Shown: positions 13,829-21,542, numbered from the stretch's first letter. The stretch: DNA of 21,542 bases from JBDIVL01 sp039794405 (GCA_039794405.1 JBDIVL010000061.1:1-21542), one strand, 5' to 3'. Numbers and translations: made by a program. Notes: generated by a model from the sequence alone, not told the origin.

Positions 13829-15505
13829 ATGGGAATTACCCATATAGATACTGACATATTAATCATTGGCGGTGGAGCAGCAGGATGCTTTGCTGCTGTA
13901 GAGATCCACAAGAAGTCTCCGGACTGTAAGGTGGTAATCATGGAAAAAGCACACATTGATCGCAGCGGTTGTCTTGCCATGGGCCTGAATGCCATTAATG
14001 CCTATCTCAACCCGGGACAGACTCCGGAATCGTATGTCTCATATGTAGAGCGTGAATTTGAGGGTATCGTAAGAAAGGATCTTGCTTATAGTATTGCACA
14101 AGGACTGAACGAGGTTGTTAAAGATGTAGAAGAAATGGGCCTTCCCATTGAGAAGAACGAAGATGGAACCTACAAAAAACGAGGGAAGCGGAGTATCCGT
14201 ATTTTTGGTGAACGGCTGAAACCAATTCTTGCCGGGGCTGTAAAAAAAACTTCCACCCAAATACTAAACCGCGTTGTGGCAACAAATTTTGTTTATAATG
14301 GCAAACGGGTAATCGGGGCATTCGGGTATGGGGTGAGAAATAGCATGTTTTATGTAATCAGGGCAAAGGCCGTTATTGTAGCTACTGGAGGGGCTTCCGG
14401 TATTTATAAACCTCATAATGCCGGTGAGGCACGGCATCTGATGTGGTATTGTCCGTGGAACGTGGGAACCGGATATGCCATGGGGATACGTATCGGAGCG
14501 GAGATGACAAGTTTTGAGAACCGGTTTATCGCATTACGTGTAAAGGATGTACATGCACCAACAGGTACCATTGCCGTGGGGGTTCGCTCGAAACAGATTA
14601 ATGCCCGTGGAGAGGATTATCTGGAACGCTACTACAAACATCTGGGAGGGAACAAATGTTTAACACAGCACAGACTTTTAGCCACAATAGAAGAAACGAA
14701 GGCAGGCCGGGGCCCATGCTATTTAGATACAACCACATTAAATGAGGCAGATGAAAAAAGATTAAAAGAAGACTTTTTGAATATGAACCCTCAAATTATT
14801 CTCTTATGGGCGAGCAAGGGCATGAATCCACGGATGAGTCCTGTAGAAATTCAGGGAACGGAACCTTTTATTGTAGGTGGTCACTGCCAGGCCGGATACT
14901 GGATTAATAAAGAAAGAAAGACAACTATAGAAGGTCTCTACGCCGCTGGAGAAGTAGCCGGCGGTGCGCCAAAGAAGTATGTAAGCGGGAGTTGGGTTGA
15001 GGCACGTATTGCTGCAAAGACAGCGATAGACGAGATATGCGGTATATCATTAGAGGAGATAGATGATGCAGCGATTCAGAAAGAAAGAACAAGGGTTCTG
15101 GCTCCTTTGATGAAAAAATCAGGAATATCTCCACTCCAGGTAAGGGAACGGCTCCAAAAGATTATGGATGAATACGCTGGTGGTATTTCCATGAATTACG
15201 CGCTCCACGAAGAAAGATTATTAGAGGCAAGGCGATTGTTAAAATATTTAAAAGATCGAGTAAAGGATATAACCGCTGCTGACAATTATCATCTGGTTGA
15301 GGCATTAGAATGTATTGACAGGATTGACGTTGCAAGGGTAGTTGTAGAGCATTTAATTTACCGCAAAGAAACACGGTGGCCATGCTACCAAGCACGATTA
15401 GATTACCCTGAGAAAGATGACAGCCGATGGCTTACCTTTGTTAATTCCATTTATTATCCAGAGACTGATGAGATAAAAATGGCAGAAAGACCTTTGTACC
15501 AATGA
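13829..15505 (+). CDS. aprA: Adenylylsulfate (APS) reductase, alpha subunit, short form
   Basis: A 558-residue flavoprotein of the fumarate reductase/AprA family that interconverts APS with sulfite plus AMP. The FAD-binding Rossmann motif IIGGGAAGC is at 12-20, the RSGCLAMGLNAINAYL active-site strand at 45-60, and a second FAD segment AVIVATGGAS at 181-190. Residues that line the APS/FAD pocket in the Archaeoglobus enzyme seem to be kept: Asn57, Trp206 (HLMWYCPW), Arg232/Arg237 (ENRFIALR) and His352 (GGHCQAGYW). It is about 50-100 residues shorter than dissimilatory AprA of sulfate reducers, and resembles the compact AprA seen in some assimilatory or fermentative bacteria. The start lacks a strong Shine-Dalgarno. 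Its stop overlaps the aprB ATG (ATGA at 15502-15505), as expected for subunits of one complex. A different fumarate-reductase-like reaction is unlikely given aprB and sat next door. Confidence 0.88.
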   Translation: MGITHIDTDILIIGGGAAGCFAAVEIHKKSPDCKVVIMEKAHIDRSGCLAMGLNAINAYLNPGQTPESYVSYVEREFEGIVRKDLAYSIAQGLNEVVKDVEEMGLPIEKNEDGTYKKRGKRSIRIFGERLKPILAGAVKKTSTQILNRVVATNFVYNGKRVIGAFGYGVRNSMFYVIRAKAVIVATGGASGIYKPHNAGEARHLMWYCPWNVGTGYAMGIRIGAEMTSFENRFIALRVKDVHAPTGTIAVGVRSKQINARGEDYLERYYKHLGGNKCLTQHRLLATIEETKAGRGPCYLDTTTLNEADEKRLKEDFLNMNPQIILLWASKGMNPRMSPVEIQGTEPFIVGGHCQAGYWINKERKTTIEGLYAAGEVAGGAPKKYVSGSWVEARIAAKTAIDEICGISLEEIDDAAIQKERTRVLAPLMKKSGISPLQVRERLQKIMDEYAGGISMNYALHEERLLEARRLLKYLKDRVKDITAADNYHLVEALECIDRIDVARVVVEHLIYRKETRWPCYQARLDYPEKDDSRWLTFVNSIYYPETDEIKMAERPLYQ

Positions 15506-15831
15506 GTATCTTTATTGATGAAAATATTTGTAATGGATGTAAGGGGCTACCCGAAGCCCGGTGCGAGCGTATTTGCCCAGGGAATTTATGCTACCGTAAG
15601 GAAAATACAAAAGCAGAGATCCGTGACCAGTCCGCCTGCTGGACTTGCGCCTGCTGTGTAAAGGAATGTCCTGTCCAGGCAATTGAATTGAGGTTGCCTT
15701 TTCAGGTATGCAGCAATGGTGCATCCTTAAAGGCACGATTGAAGCGCGATAAAACAATTTGGACAATCTGGAATGCCGATGGGCATCAGGAAGAATTTGT
15801 TATTCAGGCAAAGTGTTTGAAAGGAGATTAA
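15502..15831 (+). CDS. aprB: APS reductase, beta subunit (two [4Fe-4S] ferredoxin), short form
   Basis: A 109-residue iron-sulfur protein that carries electrons to the flavin of AprA. Cysteines 10, 13, 21 and 25 (CNGCKGLPEARCERIC) and 46, 49, 52 and 56 (CWTCACCVKECP) form two [4Fe-4S] sites, with the C-x2-C-x7-C-x3-C spacing typical of AprB for the first. A fifth cysteine at 51 sits inside the second motif. It is about 40 residues shorter than the AprB of classical sulfate reducers, whose C-terminal tail wraps around AprA; this tail is reduced here, in step with the short AprA. It is translationally coupled to aprA, and sat begins 6 nt after its stop. The natural electron donor is unknown; no QmoABC genes are visible. 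Confidence 0.9.
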   Translation: MSIFIDENICNGCKGLPEARCERICPGNLCYRKENTKAEIRDQSACWTCACCVKECPVQAIELRLPFQVCSNGASLKARLKRDKTIWTIWNADGHQEEFVIQAKCLKGD

Positions 15832-15837
15832 TGTCAA

Positions 15838-17007
15838 ATGGTTAAAAATATTGCCCCGCATGGGGGCAGGCTTATAAATAGAATCGTGTCCATGGAAGAA
15901 CGGGAATTACTCCTGGATAAAGCCACACATTATGATATGAAAAAAATACAGCTCAACTCCCGAGAAATGTCTGATCTCGATATGATAGCTGTCGGGGCAA
16001 TGAGCCCTCTCGAAGGATTTATGGGTAAGGCAGATTATGATAATGTGCTGGATAATATGCGCTTATCTCATGGGTTACCATGGTCAATCCCGATTGTCCT
16101 TTCAGCAACAAAGGAACAGATTGAAGGACTCAAGCCAGGCAATGATGTTGCCCTTGTAGACCAGGCTCACGAGGTAGTTGCCATTTTACATCTGGAAGAA
16201 ATCTTTCACCATGACAAACGGAAAGAAGCTTTAGAGGTCTACGGTGTTGATGACAGAAAACATCCTGGTGTAGAGTATGTTTATAAAATGGGTGAGTACC
16301 TTCTCGGTGGTAAAATCAGTGTGACCAACAGGACAAAACCCGGTGATTTTTTACCATACAGACTGGATCCGGCAGAGACGAGGGAAACTTTTGTGAAGAA
16401 AGGTTGGAAGCGGGTTGTCGGATTTCAAACACGCAATCCCGTACATCGCGCCCATGAATATATTCAAAAATCTGCGCTGGAGATCGTAGATGCTATCCTT
16501 TTACATCCCTTAGTCGGCGAGACAAAAAGTGACGATATCCCTGCGGATGTGAGGATTAGAAGTTACGAGATTCTTTTAGAAAAATATTATCCCAAAGACA
16601 GGGCAATGCTGTCTGTTTTTCCCGCTGCTATGCGGTATGCCGGACCCCGGGAGGCAATCTTCCATGCCCTTGTGAGAAAAAATTATGGTTGTACACACTT
16701 TATTGTGGGTCGGGATCATGCAGGTGTAGGTAATTATTATGGAACCTTTGACGCCCACTACATTTTTGATGAATTTGATCCACAAGAAATCGGAATCACA
16801 CCGCTATTTTTTGACCATACATTCTATTGTAAAGCCTGTAATGGTATGGCGTCTTACAAAACATGCCCTCATGATTCATCCAACCATGTAATTTTGAGTG
16901 GAACAGAAGTCCGCAAGATGCTCAGTACAGGCCAGGCTCCACCACCTACCTTTACAAGACCGGAAGTGGCAAAAGTGCTGAGCGAATATTATCAAAAACT
17001 AAAATAA
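15838..17007 (+). CDS. sat: Sulfate adenylyltransferase (ATP sulfurylase), Sat type
   Basis: A 389-residue homo-oligomeric ATP sulfurylase: ATP + sulfate to APS + pyrophosphate, reversible. The N-terminal APHGGRLINR segment is typical of Sat and supports ATG 15838; AAGGAG (15821-15826) lies 11 nt upstream. Catalytic motifs are FQTRNPVHRAHEY (196-208) and GRDHAGVGNYYG (291-302), with RYAGPREAIFHALVRKNYG before the latter. The C-terminal Zn site CKACNGM..KTCPH (Cys331, Cys334, Cys343, His345) is the form found in bacterial and archaeal Sat without a fused APS kinase. It is unrelated to the CysDN type. As the third gene after aprBA it supplies or consumes the APS used by AprBA, and CysC encoded at 20411 competes for the same APS. 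A decoy ATG at 15831 opens only a four-codon frame. Confidence 0.96.
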   Translation: MVKNIAPHGGRLINRIVSMEERELLLDKATHYDMKKIQLNSREMSDLDMIAVGAMSPLEGFMGKADYDNVLDNMRLSHGLPWSIPIVLSATKEQIEGLKPGNDVALVDQAHEVVAILHLEEIFHHDKRKEALEVYGVDDRKHPGVEYVYKMGEYLLGGKISVTNRTKPGDFLPYRLDPAETRETFVKKGWKRVVGFQTRNPVHRAHEYIQKSALEIVDAILLHPLVGETKSDDIPADVRIRSYEILLEKYYPKDRAMLSVFPAAMRYAGPREAIFHALVRKNYGCTHFIVGRDHAGVGNYYGTFDAHYIFDEFDPQEIGITPLFFDHTFYCKACNGMASYKTCPHDSSNHVILSGTEVRKMLSTGQAPPPTFTRPEVAKVLSEYYQKLK

Positions 17008-17009
17008 GC

Positions 17010-20000
17010 TTACATCCCTTTTGCAACATTAAGATCACTTGTCGCAACGAAGGATTTTGTAGAAATAAGGTCGTGATCATCCCGTGCGACTATTGTTATA
17101 ACGTTAGGACCTTCTTTCAGGGGAAGACTGGTATTTATCTCAAGTCTTCCCTGTTCTTTAAGACTGGTGCCCTTATTGGACTTGAAGAAAACCTTATCAT
17201 TATTGATAAGGATATAGGCATGTTTTACATGTGCATCATCTTCTACAAGAGCAGACAGCATCAATTGGTTATTCCCGGATAATATATTTGTCAGGGGGTT
17301 GCTCAGAGTAATCATCGGAGGTTGCTGCTGTACAAAAGGTTCTATAGCGCTTGACCTGTTCTCAGCTTTTTCATTCAGTTCAACAACATCCTTTGTCGAA
17401 ACCCATCCGAACTTATTGTCCGGCAATTGGATGCGGAACCAATCTGTATTTTTTGCATCAGACACCAATACCGTACCATTTTTCATCATAGACAGCACTG
17501 ACGAATCGAAAGACATCCCTCCGTAAAGGGGGGTATGGTTCCTGCTTGTTCTTAAAAAAGAAGCAACCTGCGTCATTTTCTGTTTTGTTGTAACGACAGA
17601 AAGAGCAAGTTTATCTGATAGAAATGTTCCAAAAACCGCATCGGAAATAACGAGATCCACATTGAAATTACCCGGTGATATTGTTTCTTTTACGAAGAAA
17701 GATAATTTTACTTCCTTTGCTTCTCCAGGATTTAACGTTCCAATTTCTGCTCGTCCATTTTTGATAAGAACGTCTTTATTACTTAAATTCCTTAAAGTAA
17801 CTACATTTTTTTCAGAAATACCTTTCCCTATGTTACTCACGAATACCAGGAGTTCAACATCTTCTCCTGCTTGAAGTAATCCATCTCCATTGTTTATCGG
17901 AGTGGCTTTTGTACTATCCAGAATTTGATAGGAGTAAGCAAAAAGTGGTCTGGGTAACGCTTCAGTAATAATATTCAGTTTAACATCTTGAGGATTACGG
18001 TGATGTAGCTCCTCAAATTTGATAATAACTTCATCTTTTCTATCAAGGGAATTTTTCGGAATTTCTATCGTTGTTGAGTACGATTTTGCGGCCCCCTTCT
18101 CCACTTTACCAAAAACAAATTCAAGTTTGTCGAAAAGCCCGTTTTTACTCGACGAAATACCCCGCAGTTGGTAAAGTGGGACTTCACCGGTATTGGATAC
18201 GTTCACCGTAAGTGTAATCTTTTCACCTGCCTTAACTTGCCCGTTTACCGGCATTGCAGAAAAAGAGATATTTGTTTTTGTATTTCCTGCATCCGGGCCT
18301 TTAGACCAATCAATATCTAATTTTTGAAGTACCTGGGCGATCTTTTCTTCCTCTGATCTGGCCGCTTCTTCCACAAGAGGTAAGGAATTTTGCAAGAAAG
18401 TTTCCCGCTGCCAAGTAGTAGTCTTGATAAGTAATTTTTTGGCAAAGAGAACATGGAAGTCTGTATTAAAATCAGGCAGTTTATATGGATCTTCCGTTTC
18501 CTCTTCTGGTTTTTCGTCTTTATCCTTTTCCTTCGTTTCTAAAAAATATTTAAGGGCAGCATAAGAAGTTTCACCCTTTGGATGTTCATCAAGGTGTTGC
18601 TTGAGATCCGCTTCCCGGAGGGCAACAGGTCCCCGAAACAAATTAATACTATCTTTAGAAATAGTTACAGGGGTAAGTTGTATATCCGGTGTGATGCCAA
18701 CTGATTGAATATCGGTAAGTTGAGGGGTAAGATATTTTGCAATAGTCAGTTTCAACGCAGAGCCATCCATAAGTTCTATAAGTTGCTGAACAGAACCCTT
18801 GCCAAAAGTCTTGTCTCCGACAATTATAGCACGGTTATTTTCCTTCAGTGCTCCTGCAACAATTTCTGCCCCGGAAGCGCTTCCTGCATCAACAAGAACC
18901 ACAATAGGATAGCTGTTTTCATCCGTATCTGATTTCCTGGCTTCTTGAGCCTCTCTTGGATGACCGCTGGGACCAACCGTAACAACGATTGTACCCTGAT
19001 CAAGGAATTTATCTGCTACCTCTATTGCCTGATCCAGAAGCCCGCCGGAATTGTTTCGTAAGTCAATGATCAATCCTTGCATTTTGTTATGAGATACCTT
19101 TAGACGTTTCAAGTGCTCGTTCAGCGATTGAGAAGTATCATCCTGAAAATTCCTTATTTTGATGTAGCCAAGTCCATTATCTAATGATGCAGACTCTACC
19201 GTGGGGATCGCAATAATTTCTCTTTTTAAGGTAACCAGCTTAGGCTGGGAGGCCTTTTCAGCCAAAATTGAAAGTATAACAGTAGTTCCTGGGTCTCCGC
19301 GTAATTTTCCAACAGATTCTGTAAGGTTCATATTGACTGTCGATTCTCCATCGATCTCAACAATTTTATCCCCGGCTTTTATGTCAGCCCTCGCCGCTGG
19401 AGTACCATCAATAGGAGATACAACGGTCAACTGGCCGTCTCTCTGCCCGACGACCATACCAAGCCCTCCAAATTTGCCTGTAGTACCAATCTTAAATTCA
19501 TTAAATTCCTTAGGGGGAAGGATAATAGAGTGGGGATCCAACTGAGTAAGCATTCCATTGATTGCGTTATATTCAATATCGTTGGCGGTAAGGTTCTCAT
19601 TTGTCATACGGTGCTTATTGATAAAATCAAGGGCATCTCTCATGATCTCCACCATGTCCTTCGAACGATGAATTTTTGATAAATCAAAGGTTTTTGATAC
19701 ATCGTCCACCGTAACAATCTCAACATTCTTATCCTCTTTAAAATCAGTTAATACTTCAGGGATAATTCTTTCCTCCCACGCTAGGGCCTCTTTAAGCATC
19801 TCTAAAGGCTTGATGCGTTCAGGATCGACATACAACCTATTGACATACGATGCAACAATTCCCGGAAGACGAAACTTATAATTTGAATCTTCCCTTTCTT
19901 CTCGTTTCTCAAAATAAGGTTCTAGACCAAATGTCTTATTCAGGGTAACGAAAAGGATAGTAAAAAGACAAAAAACGAAAAATAGCGAGATACCTGCGAT

Positions 20001-20033
20001 TAATAAATTTTTGGATCTGAACTTTAATCTCAT
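17010..20033 (-). CDS. Large S41 C-terminal-processing peptidase with PDZ, Ig/CARDB-like and SH3b-like domains
   Basis: A 1007-residue protein with an uncleaved-type N-terminal membrane anchor (about 9-31), so the body is probably periplasmic. A helical region is followed by a PDZ domain (about 190-270, GGLGMVVGQRDGQLTVVSPIDGTPA) and the S41 core with catalytic Ser387 (AGSASGAEI) and Lys412 (KTFGKGSVQQ), 25 residues apart as in Tsp/CtpA; Gln416 is also present. An acidic linker (EKPEEETEDPYKLPD) leads to two beta-sandwich modules resembling CARDB domains (about 585-690 and 700-815, each with an AGE..TLTVNVSNTG-like strand). An SH3b-like domain (about 817-885, ending FGWVSTKDV) and a final Ig-like module follow. 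Ordinary Ctp proteases have 400-700 residues; this layout recalls the MXAN_5808-type long S41 peptidases. ATG 20033 has a weak AAAGGG 7 nt upstream. Its stop is 2 nt from that of sat, on the opposite strand. Confidence 0.88.
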   Translation of the reverse strand: MRLKFRSKNLLIAGISLFFVFCLFTILFVTLNKTFGLEPYFEKREEREDSNYKFRLPGIVASYVNRLYVDPERIKPLEMLKEALAWEERIIPEVLTDFKEDKNVEIVTVDDVSKTFDLSKIHRSKDMVEIMRDALDFINKHRMTNENLTANDIEYNAINGMLTQLDPHSIILPPKEFNEFKIGTTGKFGGLGMVVGQRDGQLTVVSPIDGTPAARADIKAGDKIVEIDGESTVNMNLTESVGKLRGDPGTTVILSILAEKASQPKLVTLKREIIAIPTVESASLDNGLGYIKIRNFQDDTSQSLNEHLKRLKVSHNKMQGLIIDLRNNSGGLLDQAIEVADKFLDQGTIVVTVGPSGHPREAQEARKSDTDENSYPIVVLVDAGSASGAEIVAGALKENNRAIIVGDKTFGKGSVQQLIELMDGSALKLTIAKYLTPQLTDIQSVGITPDIQLTPVTISKDSINLFRGPVALREADLKQHLDEHPKGETSYAALKYFLETKEKDKDEKPEEETEDPYKLPDFNTDFHVLFAKKLLIKTTTWQRETFLQNSLPLVEEAARSEEEKIAQVLQKLDIDWSKGPDAGNTKTNISFSAMPVNGQVKAGEKITLTVNVSNTGEVPLYQLRGISSSKNGLFDKLEFVFGKVEKGAAKSYSTTIEIPKNSLDRKDEVIIKFEELHHRNPQDVKLNIITEALPRPLFAYSYQILDSTKATPINNGDGLLQAGEDVELLVFVSNIGKGISEKNVVTLRNLSNKDVLIKNGRAEIGTLNPGEAKEVKLSFFVKETISPGNFNVDLVISDAVFGTFLSDKLALSVVTTKQKMTQVASFLRTSRNHTPLYGGMSFDSSVLSMMKNGTVLVSDAKNTDWFRIQLPDNKFGWVSTKDVVELNEKAENRSSAIEPFVQQQPPMITLSNPLTNILSGNNQLMLSALVEDDAHVKHAYILINNDKVFFKSNKGTSLKEQGRLEINTSLPLKEGPNVITIVARDDHDLISTKSFVATSDLNVAKGM

Positions 20034-20410
20034 ACGCTATCCCTTTGATTAAAAATGGCATTATCAAAATTCGACCAAAGCATCATACAAATACAGAGAA
20101 AAACTATTCTAAGATGATGATACGTTAGTCCTTAAACACACATGAAAAATTTTTATGCAACGTAATAAGTATAAGAGTAGATAAAGTATTTATCAAGAAA
20201 ATACTTAAGCTGTCTCATACTCGTAAAAGTAAAAAACAGATAAACAAAATGAATTCTGCAAGAATATCACAGGCCAATAAACTATTTGCTGTAAGCCGAA
20301 CTAGAAGAACCGGGGAAGAGGAAAAAAATTTGTATTTTGAGATCAATTTTTATAATATAAGGATTTTAAACATGTTTTTTATCATCGGTACTTAAAATTA
20401 AGGAGACAGT
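20034..20410. other. Divergent intergenic region (377 bp) between the S41 peptidase and cysC
   Basis: AT-rich DNA with no coding frame that I can support. It holds a perfect 8-bp inverted repeat, AAGTATTT (20184-20191) and AAATACTT (20199-20206) with a 7-nt spacer, and a candidate cysC promoter near 20330-20356. Both flanking genes start away from it, so their promoters should lie here. Confidence 0.55.
20330..20356 (+). promoter_or_regulatory. Candidate cysC promoter
   Basis: A perfect TATAAT (20351-20356) lies 54 nt ahead of the cysC ATG. The best -35 in reach is TTGTAT (20330-20335), a weak match at a short 15-nt spacing, so an activator or another -35 may be involved. Confidence 0.35.
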
Positions 20411-21025
20411 ATGGCAGAACAACGGGCAACCAACATCACATGGCATCATGGCAAGATTACAAAAGAAAATCGTATAGAACTGATGAACCAAAGGGGCGTA
20501 ACCATATGGCTAACGGGCCTATCGGGGGCGGGGAAGTCAACGATTGCCGTTGAGCTTGAACATGCCCTTCTTGAGAACAAACATCTGGCATATATACTCG
20601 ATGGCGATAATGTACGTCACGGTTTGAATAAAAATCTCGGATTTTCACCAGAAGACCGTTCTGAGAACATCCGCCGCATTGGCGAGGTTGCAAAATTATT
20701 TACCGACGCAAACATCATAACAATCACAGCGTTTATATCGCCATATAGACAGGATAGGGATAATGTGAGAAAACTCCTGAAAGACGGGGAATTTGTAGAG
20801 GTTTATATTAAGTGTCCTATCGAGGTCTGTGAACAGCGTGATACAAAAGGTCTCTATAAGAAAGCCAGGGAAGGTGTTGTTAAGGAATTTACTGGCATAT
20901 CTGCACCTTATGAGGAACCTTCACATCCTGAATTAACGATCGATACATCTCAAATGTCAGTTGAAAAATCGACAAAGGCCATATTAGGTTATCTTGAAGA
21001 AAAAAATTATGTAAGTTTTCGCTGA
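20411..21025 (+). CDS. cysC: Adenylylsulfate (APS) kinase
   Basis: A 204-residue P-loop kinase: APS + ATP to PAPS + ADP. The Walker A motif GLSGAGKST is at 36-44, DGDNVRHGLN (64-73) and LGFSPEDRSENIRRI follow, and Ser110 in the AFISPYRQDRD segment matches the phosphorylatable serine of CysC. YIKCPIEVCEQRDTKGLYKKA and TGISAPYEEP complete the usual C-terminal half. Length is standard for free-standing CysC, with an N-terminal NITWHHGKIT typical of the family. AGGAG (20401-20405) is 5 nt from ATG 20411. PAPS would feed either sulfate assimilation by a PAPS reductase or sulfation of sugars or other metabolites; no CysH or sulfotransferase is in the window, so sulfation is a reasonable but unproven role given AprBA next door. 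Confidence 0.96.
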   Translation: MAEQRATNITWHHGKITKENRIELMNQRGVTIWLTGLSGAGKSTIAVELEHALLENKHLAYILDGDNVRHGLNKNLGFSPEDRSENIRRIGEVAKLFTDANIITITAFISPYRQDRDNVRKLLKDGEFVEVYIKCPIEVCEQRDTKGLYKKAREGVVKEFTGISAPYEEPSHPELTIDTSQMSVEKSTKAILGYLEEKNYVSFR

Positions 21026-21031
21026 CCGTGA

Positions 21032-21419
21032 TTATTTCGCTCGAAAAACTTCCAAATTCTGATATATTCAAAACAGACAGGCGTTGCGTATGTTAGCTTA
21101 ACCAGTAAACTTTGTGGACAGAACAGGAAGCCAATTGTATACCCAAAATTTCCTCCACCTGGTCTCAAAGATGTCATAAATTTTCCCATGATCGAAGCAT
21201 TACATAGCCACCGGTCACGCCGCTTTCGTCTTGGTGCAACTAATCCTAAAGGGTCTTTGGCATTCACATTGCGGAGCAGCCCCAGCCGTTAACAGAAGTA
21301 GAAAAAATTTAGTTCTTATTTACGGCCGTAGCGGGAAATACGGACGGGCATATATGATGCCGTACAATGACCGCTACGCCCCAAACTTACCAAATTATGC
21401 AGGTACCCTAATGCCCTAG
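21032..21419 (+). pseudogene. Frameshifted remnant of an unknown conserved protein, cut by the IS
   Basis: Protein-like sequence runs through three successive frames. Frame 1 (21032-21292) includes KFPPPGLKDVINFPMIEAL, then RSRRFRLGATNPKGSLAF. Frame 2 (about 21259-21312) reads AEQPQPLTEVEKI. Frame 3 (about 21312-21419) reads YGRSGKYGRAYMMPYNDRY and PNLPNYAGTLMP, and stops at the edge of the IS. The order RSRRF-LG, PLAF-like, P-PLTEVE, then SG-YG-PY is what I would expect of one continuous family sequence, which I recall only loosely and cannot name. No start codon precedes the conserved part in frame 1. The two frameshifts and the 3' truncation indicate a dead gene; sequencing error could explain one shift but not the truncation. 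Confidence 0.55.
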
Positions 21420-21542
21420 AGAGTGTTATGCACTTTCGTAGGTAAAATTGTTATAATTTGGGTATGGAAACCAATAAAAACAAAAGAAAGCCGTACCCAA
21501 GTGATGTCACTGATGCAGAATGGGCATTTGTCGCTCCTTACC
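21420..21542 (+). mobile_element. Left end of an IS5-family-type insertion sequence (partial)
   Basis: A likely terminal repeat starts around 21418-21420 (GAGAGTGTTATGCAC), just after CCTA, and is followed 45 nt later by a transposase start. The right end lies outside the window, so the inverted repeat and target duplication cannot be checked. The element abuts the end of the gene remnant at 21419. Confidence 0.55.
21464..21542 (+). CDS. IS5-family transposase, N-terminus only
   Basis: ATG 21464 opens a frame that is still open at the window end, 26 codons in. It reads METNKNKRKPYPSDVTDAEW followed by AFVAPY. The KPYPSDVTDAEW..(I/V)xPYL pattern is the typical start of IS5-group (IS427-like) DDE transposases, which begin (K/R)xYPSDLTDxQWxxxxPLLP. 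A TTATAATTTGG stretch (21451-21461) just upstream could contain the -10 element of its promoter, and no clear Shine-Dalgarno is visible. Confidence 0.7.
   Translation, partial: METNKNKRKPYPSDVTDAEWAFVAPY

Noticed and set aside
15831..15845. ATG at 15831 as the sat start
   Set aside because: It opens a four-codon frame ending in TAA; the conserved Sat N-terminus is read from ATG 15838.
19201..19545. 114-codon plus-strand frame in the S41 gene
   Set aside because: It is antisense to the PDZ domain, and the minus-strand product has clear catalytic motifs.
1..21542. CRISPR array, tRNA genes, prophage or toxin-antitoxin modules
   Set aside because: I looked for regularly spaced direct repeats, cloverleaf sequences, and small gene pairs with toxin or phage-like features on both strands and found none that I could support.

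Overview
The window reads as chromosomal DNA of moderate to low GC (by eye about 40 %) from a free-living, metabolically versatile Gram-negative-type bacterium. A planctomycete, perhaps of the anammox order Brocadiales, is my best guess but is not proven. It rests on the gene content, on a very large periplasmic-type S41 peptidase, and on what looks like a 23S rRNA gene with its own promoter and no 16S gene immediately in front, an unlinked rRNA arrangement known from planctomycetes.

Layout. Positions 1-180 (minus strand) carry a sigma70-type promoter, a boxA-like antiterminator and what appears to be the first ~46 nt of a 23S rRNA gene running off the left edge. Positions 500-3116 (minus) hold a two-gene unit: a GlcD-type FAD-linked oxidase followed by a class I aspartate-type aminotransferase. 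Positions 3560-13613 (plus) hold seven chemosensory genes: CheW, a membrane receptor (MCP), a second divergent CheW, a CheA with a C-terminal receiver, CheB, a receiver-GAF-like-GGDEF diguanylate cyclase, and a CheR with C-terminal TPRs. Positions 13829-17007 (plus) hold aprA-aprB-sat, with a good promoter and a structured leader. Position 17010 back to 20033 (minus) is one 1007-residue S41 peptidase with PDZ, Ig/CARDB-like and SH3b-like domains. Positions 20411-21025 (plus) encode cysC (APS kinase). The right edge holds a frameshifted gene remnant cut by the left end of an IS5-type element that runs out of the window.

How the genes work together. The chemosensory genes match, component for component, the Wsp system of Pseudomonas (two CheWs, MCP, CheA-REC hybrid, CheB, CheR-TPR, REC-GGDEF). 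There is no stand-alone CheY, CheC, CheD or CheZ and no flagellar gene, so the expected output is cyclic-di-GMP, not flagellar steering. The cyclase keeps both its GGEEF active site and an RxxD inhibitory site. The gene order and the GAF-like insert in the cyclase differ from the Pseudomonas operon.

The sulfur genes form a branch point at adenosine 5'-phosphosulfate (APS). Sat makes APS (or ATP from APS), the short AprBA pair interconverts APS and sulfite, and CysC phosphorylates APS to PAPS. No dsr, qmo or cysH gene is in view, so direction and purpose (assimilation, sulfite oxidation, or a dissimilatory role) cannot be settled from the window.

The most interesting points are the Wsp-like operon with its altered receptor tip, the compact AprBA/Sat/CysC set with a hairpin leader, the probable solo 23S promoter, and the gene being lost next to the IS.
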